This document shows positions 54,327-63,667 of a DNA stretch of 64,000 nucleotides, piece after piece. The translations under genes were made by a program, and so were the position numbers. The notes beneath the pieces are model-generated. The model saw nothing but the letters and a program-made list of their open reading frames with translations, was not told the origin of the DNA and did not search any database. Numbering within the stretch: position 1 is the first letter of the stretch; each line of letters begins with the position of its first letter. Where the stretch lies: contig JACKJG010000010.1 of assembly GCA_020638065.1 (NCBI GenBank), forward strand, positions 62,001-126,000. Direction: 5' to 3'. The DNA is from Hyphomicrobiaceae bacterium. Its GTDB lineage: Bacteria; Pseudomonadota; Alphaproteobacteria; Rhizobiales; Devosiaceae.

Positions 54327-54362
54327 GAAAGCCGGGAGTGCTGGTTGCACGCCCCGGCTTTG
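54327..54362 (-). terminator. Hairpin between proximal curlin and csgH-like genes
   Basis: AAGCCGGG and CCCGGCTT pair (minus strand) around a GC-rich loop, followed by TTTCTT. It lies in the 79-bp gap and is likely an attenuator or stabiliser. Confidence 0.7.
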
Positions 54363-54385
54363 ATTTTGGTGGTCAGGGCTGCCGA

Positions 54386-54820
54386 TTACGGGCACACCTG
54401 CACGAAAGCCGAAACGTTGCCTGCGCCGTTCTGATCGACCGTGTAGTCACAACCATTGCCGACCTGGATACCGACAGCAGTGTTGTCGATGCCGTCCTGG
54501 TTGATGCTGGCATTGTGGTTGGCACCGAACTGGGCCGCGCCAGCTTCGTTGTTCCAGCCGACCTGATGCGAGTCATAGCCGTTGTTGATGCCGACCTGGC
54601 CCGCGCCAGAAACGTTGCCTGCGCCGCTCTGTTCGGCATAGACGCCGTTGAAGAAGCCGTCCTGATAAACGCCGATCTGGTTGGCGATGCCGGCCTGTCC
54701 GCCGCCGGCCTGATTCCAAAGACCATGCTGTTCAATGTAGACGTTGTTGGCGAATGCCGGGGCCGAAGCCAGCGACAGAACCACAGCGAGGGCGGATGCG
54801 ATGAGTTTGGTGTTGGTCAT
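54386..54820 (-). CDS. Curlin-repeat protein (CsgA-like)
   Basis: This 144-aa secreted protein has a signal peptide (SALAVVLSLASAPAFA) and about five curlin repeats: NVYIEQHGLWNQAGGGQAG, IGVYQDGFFNGVYAEQSGAG, SHQVGWNNEAGAAQFGANHN and SINQDGIDNTAVGIQVGNG. The Gln, Asn and Gly spacing of the amyloid strand-loop-strand is regular. It is the first and presumably major subunit gene. GGAGAG precedes the ATG. The 232-bp gap upstream is AT-rich and must contain the promoter. Confidence 0.85.
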   Translation of the reverse strand: MTNTKLIASALAVVLSLASAPAFANNVYIEQHGLWNQAGGGQAGIANQIGVYQDGFFNGVYAEQSGAGNVSGAGQVGINNGYDSHQVGWNNEAGAAQFGANHNASINQDGIDNTAVGIQVGNGCDYTVDQNGAGNVSAFVQVCP

Positions 54821-55052
54821 AGTGTCTCTCCAGAAGTTGTTTGGGTTAGTCCCGTTGTTGACAGGGACCTTTATGGAAAGACGCGATTCAACTCCTGCTG
54901 AACTTGGCGTTCAGAAAGCGTTCATTATGTTGGATCGTGGGGGTTTGAGGCAAGAATATAGAGCAAAAACAATGGATGGCGCCTGTTTACAGTGGGCGCA
55001 AATTCTCAAAAATTATTGAATTGGACGCCGATTAATCGGTGCCGTACGCCGC

Positions 55053-55385
55053 TCAATGCGTCCAGGGGCGCTTGCGATCGTGACGGAAATTGTCCGTGTA
55101 GGCCGTGCGTTTGACACTGGATTCGTGCGGCTGTTGCACGCGATAGGGAATGCCGTTGCGCTTCGCATAGGATTCGGCAGCTTCTTGGCTGTCAAAGCTG
55201 AGGCGGATCTGGCTCTTCATATCCGACGACGACGTGTAGCCCATGAGCGGCTCGATTTCCTTGGGCGTTTCGCGCTCGAAAACCAGAACCCAGTCCTTGG
55301 TCTTGGCCTTGCCCGACTGCATGGCGTTGCGGGCGGGACGATAAATGATCGCGGTCAAGATCGGCTCCCATACTGTCGTATCCAT
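55053..55385 (-). CDS. Complex I accessory subunit (NDUFS4/18-kDa-like)
   Basis: This 110-aa protein matches the NDUFS4-type subunit of NADH dehydrogenase found in alphaproteobacteria and mitochondria. It has ARNAMQSGKAKTKDWVLVFE, GYTSSSDMKSQIRLSFDSQE and the C-terminal DNFRHDRKRPWTH. It is cytosolic side, no membrane segment. The ATG at 55383-55385 is chosen; the family core starts about 12 residues later. Confidence 0.92.
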   Translation of the reverse strand: MDTTVWEPILTAIIYRPARNAMQSGKAKTKDWVLVFERETPKEIEPLMGYTSSSDMKSQIRLSFDSQEAAESYAKRNGIPYRVQQPHESSVKRTAYTDNFRHDRKRPWTH

Positions 55386-55430
55386 CGCCAGTCTGCTGTG
55401 ACAGGCCGGATTCGTCAATTCCATTGCGCC

Positions 55431-55507
55431 TGGTCGGGGCAGCAAGATTCGAACTTACGACCCCTGGTTCCCAAAACCAGTGCTCTACCAGACTGAGCTA
55501 TGCCCCG
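55431..55507 (-). tRNA. tRNA-Pro (anticodon TGG)
   Basis: On the minus strand the 77 bases start CGGGGCATAGCTCAG, with the anticodon loop TTTGGGA (TGG), T-arm AAGTTCGAATCTT and acceptor GCCCCG plus encoded ACCA. It is the second Pro isoacceptor in the window. Confidence 0.97.
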
Positions 55508-55545
55508 TCCCGGCGCAGGGCGACCGATTACATCTTCTTGTTGCC

Positions 55546-56376
55546 ATGGGCAAGCCATGTTACGCCGCCTCCACATCTCCAATATGCGAAGGGCAGGGCG
55601 TGCAGGACGAGACGGGCAATTCGGGATGGAATCAATTGCCCGGCACGGTTCGGTTTGCTTTGGGGATCGTGGCCTTGCTCGCGATTTTCACCTTTTTGGC
55701 GCTGAGCATCGATATTCAGATCGTACGCGCTTTGGGCCGTTGGCCGGATGAGGAGCGAGCCTGGTTTGAAGCGCTGACGCGTTGGGGACAATCCGACTGG
55801 ATTCTCTATCCCACACTGGCACTGACTGTCGGCGCATTGCTTTTGGGGTTTGCTCCGCTCGGCTATTCCTGGCGCTGGACAGTGCGGGCAATCGGCGCCG
55901 TCTCCTGGATGATATTCGTAGCGGTGGGGCTCCCGGGCCTCATTGTGCAGATCGCTAAACGATTGATTGGCCGCGCGCGTCCATTCCTCTATGACCAACA
56001 GGGCTCGCTCAGCTTTCACTTTCTGCCGCCGGACTGGACCCTGCATTCCTTCCCGTCAGGCCATTCGGCCACGGCATTTGCCCTCGCTTACGTCGCCACA
56101 CGCCTGACGGCGCCGCTTTGGGGCGTGCTGTTCTACGCCTGGGCTGCCTTGGTTGCGCTGTCGCGCATCACGACGGGCGCGCATTATCCGACCGATGTGA
56201 TTGCGGGCACATTGTTGGGGTGGTTCGGCGCAAAACTGATCGTTGACCGGTTTGAGCGCCACGGCTTTCCCGTGGCCGCACGAAACGGCACCGGCACCAA
56301 CCCGGCTGGCGCACTGATCTGGCGAGGGCTCAAGCGACTGGTGCGCTCCGTCCGGCCCCAGTTTCGCCGGCCCTAG
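55546..56376 (+). CDS. PAP2-family phosphatase, membrane
   Basis: This 276-aa membrane protein has five or six hydrophobic segments and the three PAP2 motifs: KRLIGRARP, SFPSGHSATA and SRITTGAHYPTDV. It could dephosphorylate undecaprenyl pyrophosphate or other lipid phosphates at the periplasmic face. The frame opens inside tRNA-Pro at 55480, which rules out that start. ATG 55546 is used; GTG 55600 has a purine-rich site (agggcagg) and is a fair alternative. It converges with metC, overlapping by 4 bp. Confidence 0.85.
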   Translation: MGKPCYAASTSPICEGQGVQDETGNSGWNQLPGTVRFALGIVALLAIFTFLALSIDIQIVRALGRWPDEERAWFEALTRWGQSDWILYPTLALTVGALLLGFAPLGYSWRWTVRAIGAVSWMIFVAVGLPGLIVQIAKRLIGRARPFLYDQQGSLSFHFLPPDWTLHSFPSGHSATAFALAYVATRLTAPLWGVLFYAWAALVALSRITTGAHYPTDVIAGTLLGWFGAKLIVDRFERHGFPVAARNGTGTNPAGALIWRGLKRLVRSVRPQFRRP

Positions 56377-57545
56377 TTTCGCGCGCGGTTGTAGCGCTTC
56401 AGCCCTTCGGCGAGGTCCTGCTGCAGGTCGTCCGCGTCTTCGCTGCCAATGTGAACCCGAATGAGGTTGCCTTCACGATGATAGGGGACCGCGGTGCGGG
56501 CATGTCCCGGCCGCGGCGACAGGATAAGCGATTCAAAACCGCCAAAGGAAACGCCGATCGAGAAAATCTCCATGAAATCCAGCATCCGGCCAACGGCCAT
56601 GCGCGATGCCGGCTCCAGTTCGAACGCGAATGTGCTGCCGGAGCCGGAGAAGTATTTCTTGAACAGATGATTGTCCGGGTGCGAGGGCAGGGCGGGATGA
56701 ATGACTTCCTTCACGCCGTCCTGCCCAACCAGCCAGTTTGCGATTTGCTGGGCGGAACTGGAATGCCGGTCCATTCTGAGCCTGAGGGTCTTGAGGCCAC
56801 GCAAGGTGAGATAAATGTCGTCAGGAGACGACGCACTGCCGAACAGATGATGGGTCGAGACAATTGCATCCGCCCAGCGTTCGTTGGCGGTCATGGTGCC
56901 GATCACCAGATCCGAATGGCCACCAAAATACTTGCTGCCGGTATGCACGACCACATCGGCGCCAAGCGCGAGCGGCTGATGAAAGAGCGGTGAAGCCCAG
57001 CTATTGTCGATGAGAATGGGAATATCGCGTTCGCCGCGCGCCGCCGCAATCGCCGGGAGGTCCTGCATCTCGAACGTCACCGAGCCCGGCGTTTCCAGAT
57101 AGATGGCGCAGACGTCATCATTGATCAGGTCCGAAATTCCACTGCCGATGCGCGGATCGAAATAGACCGGATTGACACCCATCCGTTTCAGCACCCCGTT
57201 CGCGAAGTTGCGTGTCGGTTCATAGACGCAGTCCGCCAGCAAAACCGTCTTGCCTGCGCTTGCGACTGACATCAGCGCCATGCACGCTGCCTGCAGCCCC
57301 GAGGGTGTGATGCGCGTGACGGCGCCGCCCTCCATTTGAGTGACCACGTCCTGCAGCGCGTCGGAGGTAGGGTTCCCCTCACGGGCATAGGAATAGCGTT
57401 GCGCCTTGTTGTCGAAGGTTTCGAGATCCGGATAGAGCACGGTCGATCCATGCACCACAGGAACGTTGACGAAGCCATACTGATTTTGTGGGTCGCGCCC
57501 TGCATGAGCGAAAAAGGTTGCGCTGTTTTTTTGCTTTTGAGCCAT
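56373..57545 (-). CDS. metC: Cystathionine beta-lyase
   Basis: MetC cleaves cystathionine to homocysteine, pyruvate and ammonia in methionine synthesis. The 390-aa PLP enzyme has PVVHGSTVLYPDLETFDNKA, ARGERDIPILIDNSWASPLF and the Schiff-base lysine in HTGSKYFGGHSDLV. RHSSSAQQIANWL is also typical of the Cys/Met-metabolism family. Start at 57543-57545 (MAQKQKN). It converges with the PAP2 gene. Confidence 0.93.
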   Translation of the reverse strand: MAQKQKNSATFFAHAGRDPQNQYGFVNVPVVHGSTVLYPDLETFDNKAQRYSYAREGNPTSDALQDVVTQMEGGAVTRITPSGLQAACMALMSVASAGKTVLLADCVYEPTRNFANGVLKRMGVNPVYFDPRIGSGISDLINDDVCAIYLETPGSVTFEMQDLPAIAAARGERDIPILIDNSWASPLFHQPLALGADVVVHTGSKYFGGHSDLVIGTMTANERWADAIVSTHHLFGSASSPDDIYLTLRGLKTLRLRMDRHSSSAQQIANWLVGQDGVKEVIHPALPSHPDNHLFKKYFSGSGSTFAFELEPASRMAVGRMLDFMEIFSIGVSFGGFESLILSPRPGHARTAVPYHREGNLIRVHIGSEDADDLQQDLAEGLKRYNRARN

Positions 57546-57700
57546 GGCGATCCATCCAGATTTGACCCGCATCTAGGGCACACCATGGCTCGCCATGACA
57601 AGCACCATGTCCGCACTTCCCACCGGCCTTTTTTCCCGAGCAGTCGTCGCCTCGCTTCGGACAAACCGGTGGTAGCAAAGGTTTAATGACGGTGTGCCAC

Positions 57701-57716
57701 TTGACCTTTTGGTCAA
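57701..57716. promoter_or_regulatory. Inverted repeat TTGACC-TTTT-GGTCAA upstream of aapJ
   Basis: The two hexamers are exact inverses around TTTT, about 128 bases before the aapJ ATG. It may be an operator or a hairpin in the leader. The same hexamer pair surrounds the hom promoter at 30772-30808. Confidence 0.5.
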
Positions 57717-57843
57717 TAATGGTTTCGATGCAGCCAGCTCTGCACCGGTTTTCCTTGCCAGGTGCAGGCACAGGTCTGGACCAGGCGCGACGCGCCGGGA
57801 ACCGGACGGGCGAAAAACAGGTTAGGAAACAAAAGGCAATCAC

Positions 57844-58860
57844 ATGAAAAAAATTATCAAAGTAGCGCTTGCAGCAGCGTTCGGCCTCGCGGGCGTGGCG
57901 ACTGCGCAGGCTGGAACCTTGCAGGACGTACAGGCCAAAGGCTTCGTTCAGTGCGGTTCCAACGGCAGTCTCCCGGGCTTTGGCGTGCCGGATGATCAGG
58001 GCAATTGGACTGGCCTTGATGTCGACTATTGCCGTGCGCTTGCTGCAGCCGTGTTCGGCGATCCGAATGCCGTGAAGTTCACGCCGCTTTCGGCCAAGGA
58101 ACGCTTTACCGCACTTCAATCCGGTGAAGTTGACGTCCTGTCGCGCAACACGACCTGGACCATGACCCGCGATGCCAGCCTCGGGCTGAACTTTGTTGGC
58201 GTTGACTACTACGATGGTCAGGGATTCATGGTTCGCAAGTCGCTTGACGTGTCTTCGGCGCTCGAACTGAGCGGCGCCGCGGTCTGCACCAACACGGGCA
58301 CGACGACTGAGCTGAACGTGGCCGACTACTTCCGTGCCAACAACCTGGACTACGAAGTTGTGGCGTTTGAAAAGGGCGACGAAGTTATCGCCGCCTATGA
58401 CGCCGGCCGTTGCGATGTGTTCACGACGGACGCTTCCGGCCTCTATGCCGAACGTCTCAAACTCACCAATCCGGATGAACACATGATTCTGCCGGAAATC
58501 ATCTCGAAAGAGCCTCTCGGTCCTGTGGTCCGTCAGGGCGACGATGAGTGGTTCAACGTCAACAAGTGGGTTCTGAACGCGATCATCAACGCAGAAGACC
58601 TCGGCGTGAACCAGGCCAACGTCGACCAGATGCTGGGTTCCGACAATCCGGAAATTCGCCGTCTGCTTGGCGCCGAAGGCACCTTTGGTGAGATGATCGG
58701 CCTCAGCAACGACTGGGCCTACAACGTCATCAAGATGGTGGGCAACTATGCCGACATCTTTGACCGCAACGTCGGTCCGGATACGCCGCTCGGCATCTCG
58801 CGCGGCCTGAATGCTCTGTGGAGCAAGGGCGGCATTCTCTACGCACCGCCGATCCGCTAA
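57844..58860 (+). CDS. aapJ: General L-amino acid ABC transporter binding protein
   Basis: This 338-aa periplasmic protein has the signal peptide KKIIKVALAAAFGLAGVATA. The mature part has VQCGSNGSLPGFGVPDDQGN, DVDYCRALAAAVFGD and ending ALWSKGGILYAPPIR, the AapJ signature. Two cysteine pairs are likely disulfide-bonded. It is the first gene of aapJQMP, which imports a broad range of L-amino acids. Confidence 0.93.
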   Translation: MKKIIKVALAAAFGLAGVATAQAGTLQDVQAKGFVQCGSNGSLPGFGVPDDQGNWTGLDVDYCRALAAAVFGDPNAVKFTPLSAKERFTALQSGEVDVLSRNTTWTMTRDASLGLNFVGVDYYDGQGFMVRKSLDVSSALELSGAAVCTNTGTTTELNVADYFRANNLDYEVVAFEKGDEVIAAYDAGRCDVFTTDASGLYAERLKLTNPDEHMILPEIISKEPLGPVVRQGDDEWFNVNKWVLNAIINAEDLGVNQANVDQMLGSDNPEIRRLLGAEGTFGEMIGLSNDWAYNVIKMVGNYADIFDRNVGPDTPLGISRGLNALWSKGGILYAPPIR

Positions 58861-58867
58861 GGACAAG

Positions 58868-58902
58868 AAACGCCCGGTCAGAAAAAACCTGACCGGGCGT
58901 TT
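58868..58902 (+). terminator. Stabilising hairpin between aapJ and aapQ
   Basis: AAACGCCCGGTCAG and CTGACCGGGCGTTT form a perfect 14-bp stem around aaaaaac, followed by tcgcc. This is expected to raise aapJ over the membrane genes. Confidence 0.85.
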
Positions 58903-59003
58903 CGCCTAAGGGCGACTTATCTTCGGGGCTGATGCCGGCACGTCAAACCGGCCAGCGTGGAAACCACCCGTGAATGTTGGGGCACGGCAGGGAGTACCGC
59001 CAC

Positions 59004-60191
59004 ATGACAGATTCAAGCCAGAACGGCGGCGTCGAACGCACGTTCTTTCTGAATGACCCGAAAGTCCGGGCCATCATCTATCAGGTCGTCATGGTCGCTA
59101 TCGTGGTCTGGGCGGGCTGGTCGATCGTCGACAACACGGCCACCAATCTGAACGAACGCGGCATACCGTTCGGATTTGATTTTCTGACGGCGCCATCCGG
59201 ATTCGGCATCAATCAGTCGCTCATTCCCTATTCCGAAAGCTCGACCTATGGCGATGTCTATTGGGTTGGGCTCATCAATACACTTCTGGTGGCCGTCATT
59301 GGCGTGTTTTTCGCCACCATACTCGGCTTTCTCATCGGCATAGCCCGTCTGTCACACAACTGGCTGATCGCGCGCATCGCGACGGTCTATATCGAGATCA
59401 TCAGAAACGTTCCGCTTCTGCTGCAATTGTTCGTCTGGTATTTCGCAGTGCTCAGGCTGCTGCCGGCCAAGCGCGAAGCGTTGGACCTCGGCCCCATCGG
59501 GCTCCTCAACATTGCTGGATTTTACGCGCCCAAGCCCATATTCGGTGCAAACACCTGGATGGTGGGGGTCGCTATCCTGATCGCCATCGCCCTGGGCATC
59601 GGTATCCGCTTCTGGGCGCGCCGCCGCCAGATGGCAACCGGGCAACAATTCCCGATCGGCTGGACCTTCATCGGTCTCCTGATCGTGCTTCCATTGATCG
59701 CCTATTTCATTTCGGGCGATCCGATCACTTTCGAATACCCCGAACTGGCGCGCTTCGGTCCGCAGGGCGGCATTCGGGTGATCCCGGAATTCATCGGCCT
59801 GTTGCTGGCCTTGACGCTCTACACGGCTGCATTCATCGCTGAAATCGTGCGCGCCGGCATCATGGCGGTCAGTCACGGGCAGACCGAAGCCGCGCATGCG
59901 CTCGGCCTCCGCAACGGACCGACGCTGCGCCTCGTCATCGTTCCGCAGGCCATGCGCGTCATCATCCCGCCTCTGACCAGTCAATACCTAAATTTGACCA
60001 AGAACTCGTCGCTGGCGGTTGCGATTGCTTATCCGGATCTGGTGTCCACGTTTACCGGCACCGCCCTGAACCAGACCGGACGTGCGGTTGAAATCATCCT
60101 GATGACGATGCTCACCTATCTGGCCATTTCGCTTCTGACCTCGGCCTTCATGAACTGGTACAACAAGCGCGTCGCGCTGGTGGAACGCTGA
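59004..60191 (+). CDS. aapQ: Amino acid ABC transporter permease AapQ
   Basis: This 395-aa permease has eight hydrophobic segments and the polar amino-acid permease loop VSHGQTEAAHALGLRNGPTL near residue 290. Typical entry motif YIEIIRNVPLLLQLFVWYF is present. ATG 59004 (MTDSSQNGG) follows GGGAG. Confidence 0.93.
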   Translation: MTDSSQNGGVERTFFLNDPKVRAIIYQVVMVAIVVWAGWSIVDNTATNLNERGIPFGFDFLTAPSGFGINQSLIPYSESSTYGDVYWVGLINTLLVAVIGVFFATILGFLIGIARLSHNWLIARIATVYIEIIRNVPLLLQLFVWYFAVLRLLPAKREALDLGPIGLLNIAGFYAPKPIFGANTWMVGVAILIAIALGIGIRFWARRRQMATGQQFPIGWTFIGLLIVLPLIAYFISGDPITFEYPELARFGPQGGIRVIPEFIGLLLALTLYTAAFIAEIVRAGIMAVSHGQTEAAHALGLRNGPTLRLVIVPQAMRVIIPPLTSQYLNLTKNSSLAVAIAYPDLVSTFTGTALNQTGRAVEIILMTMLTYLAISLLTSAFMNWYNKRVALVER

Positions 60192-60205
60192 GGGGGATTG
60201 GGAAG

Positions 60206-61576
60206 ATGGCTCAACAAACCTATTACGTGCGCGACACGCTCGCTGAACAGCAACCGGCTCCGGCTTCCACCACGGGTCTTGTGGGGTGGATGCGGGAGAA
60301 CCTGTTCAACGGCCCGTTCAACACAATTCTGACGCTCCTGGCCCTCTACGTCATCTACTCAGTCGCCTGGCCGGTCATCGAATTCGTGTTTATCAATGGC
60401 GTGTGGACGGGCGACGACCGTACGGTCTGCACGACCGCCGCCCAAGGCGGCATTCAGCCTGATGGCTGGTTTGGCGGTTGCTGGGCTTATGTCGGTGCCT
60501 ATCTGAACCAGTTCATGTATGGGCGCTATCCGTTCGAAGAACGCTGGCGAGTCGACATATCGGCAATTCTGCTCGTTCTGGCCCTGATTGCGGTTCTCGT
60601 GCCCAATCTGCCGTTCAAGCGCTGGGCGCTTCTCTTCGCGGCCATTGTTTTCCCGGTGGCAACCATCGTTCTGCTGACGGGCGGCCACTTCGAACTGGGT
60701 GGTTTCTTCTTTGGCCTTTCTGGTTTGGCTGGGCTTTCGGGGGACTTCGCGTTTTTTGCGGACCTGGCCATTGTCGCGCTGATCGTCGCTGGCGCTGGTC
60801 TGTTGGCCGCTCGGGCAACAGGATCAAACCCTGGTTCGGTCGTTGTGCCAATTATTGCCGTCTTTGTCGGCATTGGCGTGATCATGGCCATATTCGCAGT
60901 CGATTTCGGTCTGGCGCCGGTCGAAACGGCCGTCTGGGGCGGCCTGCTGGTCACCATGGTGATTTCGGTGACGGGCATCACGGTTTCGCTGCCGTTTGGC
61001 GTGCTGCTGGCGCTGGGGCGTCGGTCGCAAATGCCCGTGATCCGTTCTCTTTCGGTGATCTTCATCGAATTCTGGCGCGGCGTTCCGCTCATCACCGTGC
61101 TGTTCATGTCATCGGTGATGCTGCCGCTGTTCCTGCCGGCCGACACGGATTTCGACAAACTGCTGCGTGCCCTGATCGGCGTTGCCTTGTTCTCCTCCGC
61201 CTATATGGCTGAAGTCGTTCGCGGCGGCCTGCAGGCCATTCCGCGCGGTCAATATGAGGGTGCGATGGCGCTTGGTCTGACCTTCTGGCAGATGATGCGC
61301 ATGATCATCCTGCCTCAGGCGCTCAAGCTGGTCATTCCCGGAATTGTGTCGACCTTCATTGGCCTGTTCAAGGACACCACGCTGGTGTTGATCATCGGCC
61401 TGTTCGATTTCCTTGGCCAAATCCAGTCGAGCTTTGCCAATCCGAACTGGGCATCGCCCGTACAGGCGCTTAGCGGCTATCTGTTCGCCGCCTTCACCTA
61501 CTGGATCTTCACCTTCTCCATGTCGCGTTACTCGATTTACACCGAGCAGCGGCTTCATACCGGACACAAGAGATAA
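60206..61576 (+). CDS. aapM: Amino acid ABC transporter permease AapM
   Basis: This 456-aa permease pairs with AapQ. It has extra N-terminal helices, then the core with VIFIEFWRGVPLITVLFMSS and the EAA loop IPRGQYEGAMALGLTFWQMM near residue 350. The longer N-terminal part is usual for AapM. It starts 14 bp after aapQ. Confidence 0.93.
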   Translation: MAQQTYYVRDTLAEQQPAPASTTGLVGWMRENLFNGPFNTILTLLALYVIYSVAWPVIEFVFINGVWTGDDRTVCTTAAQGGIQPDGWFGGCWAYVGAYLNQFMYGRYPFEERWRVDISAILLVLALIAVLVPNLPFKRWALLFAAIVFPVATIVLLTGGHFELGGFFFGLSGLAGLSGDFAFFADLAIVALIVAGAGLLAARATGSNPGSVVVPIIAVFVGIGVIMAIFAVDFGLAPVETAVWGGLLVTMVISVTGITVSLPFGVLLALGRRSQMPVIRSLSVIFIEFWRGVPLITVLFMSSVMLPLFLPADTDFDKLLRALIGVALFSSAYMAEVVRGGLQAIPRGQYEGAMALGLTFWQMMRMIILPQALKLVIPGIVSTFIGLFKDTTLVLIIGLFDFLGQIQSSFANPNWASPVQALSGYLFAAFTYWIFTFSMSRYSIYTEQRLHTGHKR

Positions 61577-61596
61577 GCTGAAAAGGACCTGAACCC

Positions 61597-62388
61597 ATGT
61601 CTGATGCTGCTGAAAAAGACGACGCAATTGATCGGTCAAAAATGAAGGTAGGCGAGGAGATCGCCGTCAAACTCGAAAACGTCAACAAATGGTATGGCGA
61701 TTTCCATGTGCTCAGGGATATCAACCTGACGGTGCACAAGGGCGAGCGAATTGTCATCTGCGGCCCTTCCGGATCCGGCAAATCAACCATGATCCGGTGC
61801 ATCAACCGGCTCGAGGAGCACCAGAAGGGTTCGATTGTCGTCAACGGGGTTGAACTGACCAACGATCTGAAGCGCATCGACGAGGTGCGGCGCGAAGTCG
61901 GTATGGTGTTCCAGCATTTCAACCTTTTTCCGCATCTCACAATTCTGGAAAATTGCACGCTCGCCCCGATTTGGGTCCGCAAGGTGCCAAAAAGGGAAGC
62001 TGAAGCGACGGCGATGCACTATCTGGAACGCGTCAAGATTCCCGAACAGGCCAACAAATATCCCGGCCAGCTTTCCGGCGGTCAGCAACAGCGCGTTGCC
62101 ATTGCGCGCTCCTTGTGCATGAACCCGCAGGTCATGCTGTTCGACGAACCCACATCGGCACTCGACCCCGAAATGATCAAGGAAGTGCTCGACGTGATGG
62201 TTGGTCTGGCCGAAGAGGGCATGACCATGCTGTGCGTGACCCACGAAATGGGTTTTGCCCGCGAAGTGGCAAATCGCGTGATCTTCATGGATCAGGGCCA
62301 GATCATCGAGGAAAACGAGCCCGAGCCGTTCTTCTCGAATCCCCAGCATGATCGCACCAAGCTCTTCCTGAGCCAGATTTTGCACTAG
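61597..62388 (+). CDS. aapP: Amino acid ABC transporter ATPase AapP
   Basis: This 263-aa ATPase has Walker [10 protein letters not shown], signature [15 protein letters not shown], Walker [15 protein letters not shown] and H-loop [12 protein letters not shown]. The N-terminal 20 residues are polar. It completes the AapJQMP importer, 20 bp after aapM. Confidence 0.95.
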   Translation: MSDAAEKDDAIDRSKMKVGEEIAVKLENVNKWYGDFHVLRDINLTVHKGERIVICGPSGSGKSTMIRCINRLEEHQKGSIVVNGVELTNDLKRIDEVRREVGMVFQHFNLFPHLTILENCTLAPIWVRKVPKREAEATAMHYLERVKIPEQANKYPGQLSGGQQQRVAIARSLCMNPQVMLFDEPTSALDPEMIKEVLDVMVGLAEEGMTMLCVTHEMGFAREVANRVIFMDQGQIIEENEPEPFFSNPQHDRTKLFLSQILH

Positions 62389-62393
62389 CACGC

Positions 62394-62449
62394 ATCCCGG
62401 AAAACCGGGATCGTCGCCAGTCGTTTTCCGTCTGCCACCGGACGGAAAA
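62394..62449. repeat. Two inverted repeats after aapP
   Basis: ATCCCGG/CCGGGAT around AAAA (62394-62411) and TTTTCCGTC/GACGGAAAA around tgccaccg (62424-62449). The first may be a weak terminator, although no T-run follows. The second resembles rhizobial intergenic repeats. Confidence 0.6.
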
Positions 62450-62510
62450 TGTGGGTTGTGAAGTGCTTCCCTGCCAGTTGGCTTGACGCACAGCCATGGG
62501 CTGGAGATAG

Positions 62511-63647
62511 ATGTCTTGGATCAGCCCAGCCGCGCAAAGAACGCAGGCGGGAGGAACGAGGGATCGAGTGGGAACCTTGGTGGATTTTGTGGGCGTAAAA
62601 CAGACATTCGCGCATCTGCTTGCTGCGTTCATGGCAAGCCTGCTGCTTCTGTCCGCGTCTGTGGCCGCTTCGTTGGCGCAGGATGATCCGGTTGTCGCGT
62701 CCACGCTGGACAAGGTCCGCGACCGCGGATTTCTGGTCTGTGGTTCGAGCGATGATCTGCCAGGCTTCGCGCAAATGAACAGCAGCGGCCAATGGGTCGG
62801 GTTCGATGTCGACTTTTGCCGCGCAATTGCCGCGGCAACCCTTGGCGACGCGAACAAGGTCGAGTTTCGCTCGCTTGATGGGGAAGGGCGCTTTGCTCCC
62901 CTCCAGACCGGATCCGTCGACGTCATGGTCCGGGATGCGGTCTGGACCATGGCGCGCGATACGCAATTCGGTGTCCGTTTTGTCGCGACATCGTTTTTCG
63001 ATGGTCTGACATTCCTTGTACGTGGCGAACTCGGCATCGTATCCGCCTACCTCCTGGACGATGTGGATGTGTGCGTGGCCGAAGCCGGCGACGATCGGCG
63101 GCGGATGAACGAGTTCTTCTTTGAAAACCAGGCAACGTTCCGCGAAGTCGTCTACGAAAGCCGGGAAGATCTTGCCATCGCTTATCAAGCGGGCCTTTGC
63201 GACGCCATCGCTGCACCCGCGTCGGTGCTTCAGGCGATCCGGCGAACATTGCCGGACCCTGCACAACACCGGATCATGCCGGAATTCATTTCAAAGGCGC
63301 CCTATGGCCCCGTTGTGCGCGCCGGTGACGACCAATGGGCGGATATCGTCGCTTGGGTCTACTACGCGATCATTAATGCCGAGGAGCTTGGCGTATCGCA
63401 ACTCAACCTTGAATCAATGCAAAGTTCCAGAACACCGGCGATCCGCCGATTACTCGGCCTTGAAGAAAATCTCGGTGCCGAATTGGGTCTGTCGAACGAT
63501 TGGGCCGCAAAGGCCATCGCAGCAGTGGGCAATTATCGGGAAATCTTTGATCGCAATTTCGGTGCCCAAACCGGGGCATCCATGGTTCGCGGGTTGAACG
63601 CAAACTGGACGACGGGTGGTCTGCTTTACGCGCCCCCCGTCCTCTAG
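62511..63647 (+). CDS. AapJ-like binding protein (second copy)
   Basis: This 378-aa protein is similar to aapJ throughout: VCGSSDDLPGFAQMNSSGQW, DVDFCRAIAAATLGD, SKAPYGPVVRAGDDQWADIV and ending GLNANWTTGGLLYAPPVL. The ATG at 62511 has GGAG five bases upstream, but it gives a long N-terminus before the hydrophobic signal (LLAAFMASLLLLSASVAAS). A TTG at 62577 or GTG at 62580 would give a normal signal peptide. It follows aapP by 122 bp and two inverted repeats, and may be a second binding protein for the same permease or an orphan. Confidence 0.8.
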   Translation: MSWISPAAQRTQAGGTRDRVGTLVDFVGVKQTFAHLLAAFMASLLLLSASVAASLAQDDPVVASTLDKVRDRGFLVCGSSDDLPGFAQMNSSGQWVGFDVDFCRAIAAATLGDANKVEFRSLDGEGRFAPLQTGSVDVMVRDAVWTMARDTQFGVRFVATSFFDGLTFLVRGELGIVSAYLLDDVDVCVAEAGDDRRRMNEFFFENQATFREVVYESREDLAIAYQAGLCDAIAAPASVLQAIRRTLPDPAQHRIMPEFISKAPYGPVVRAGDDQWADIVAWVYYAIINAEELGVSQLNLESMQSSRTPAIRRLLGLEENLGAELGLSNDWAAKAIAAVGNYREIFDRNFGAQTGASMVRGLNANWTTGGLLYAPPVL

Positions 63648-63667
63648 CGTCTATAATGGCGGCCGGA

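Noticed and set aside
55480..55545. Longer N-terminus of the PAP2 phosphatase
   Set aside because: It would be encoded inside the tRNA-Pro gene on the opposite strand.
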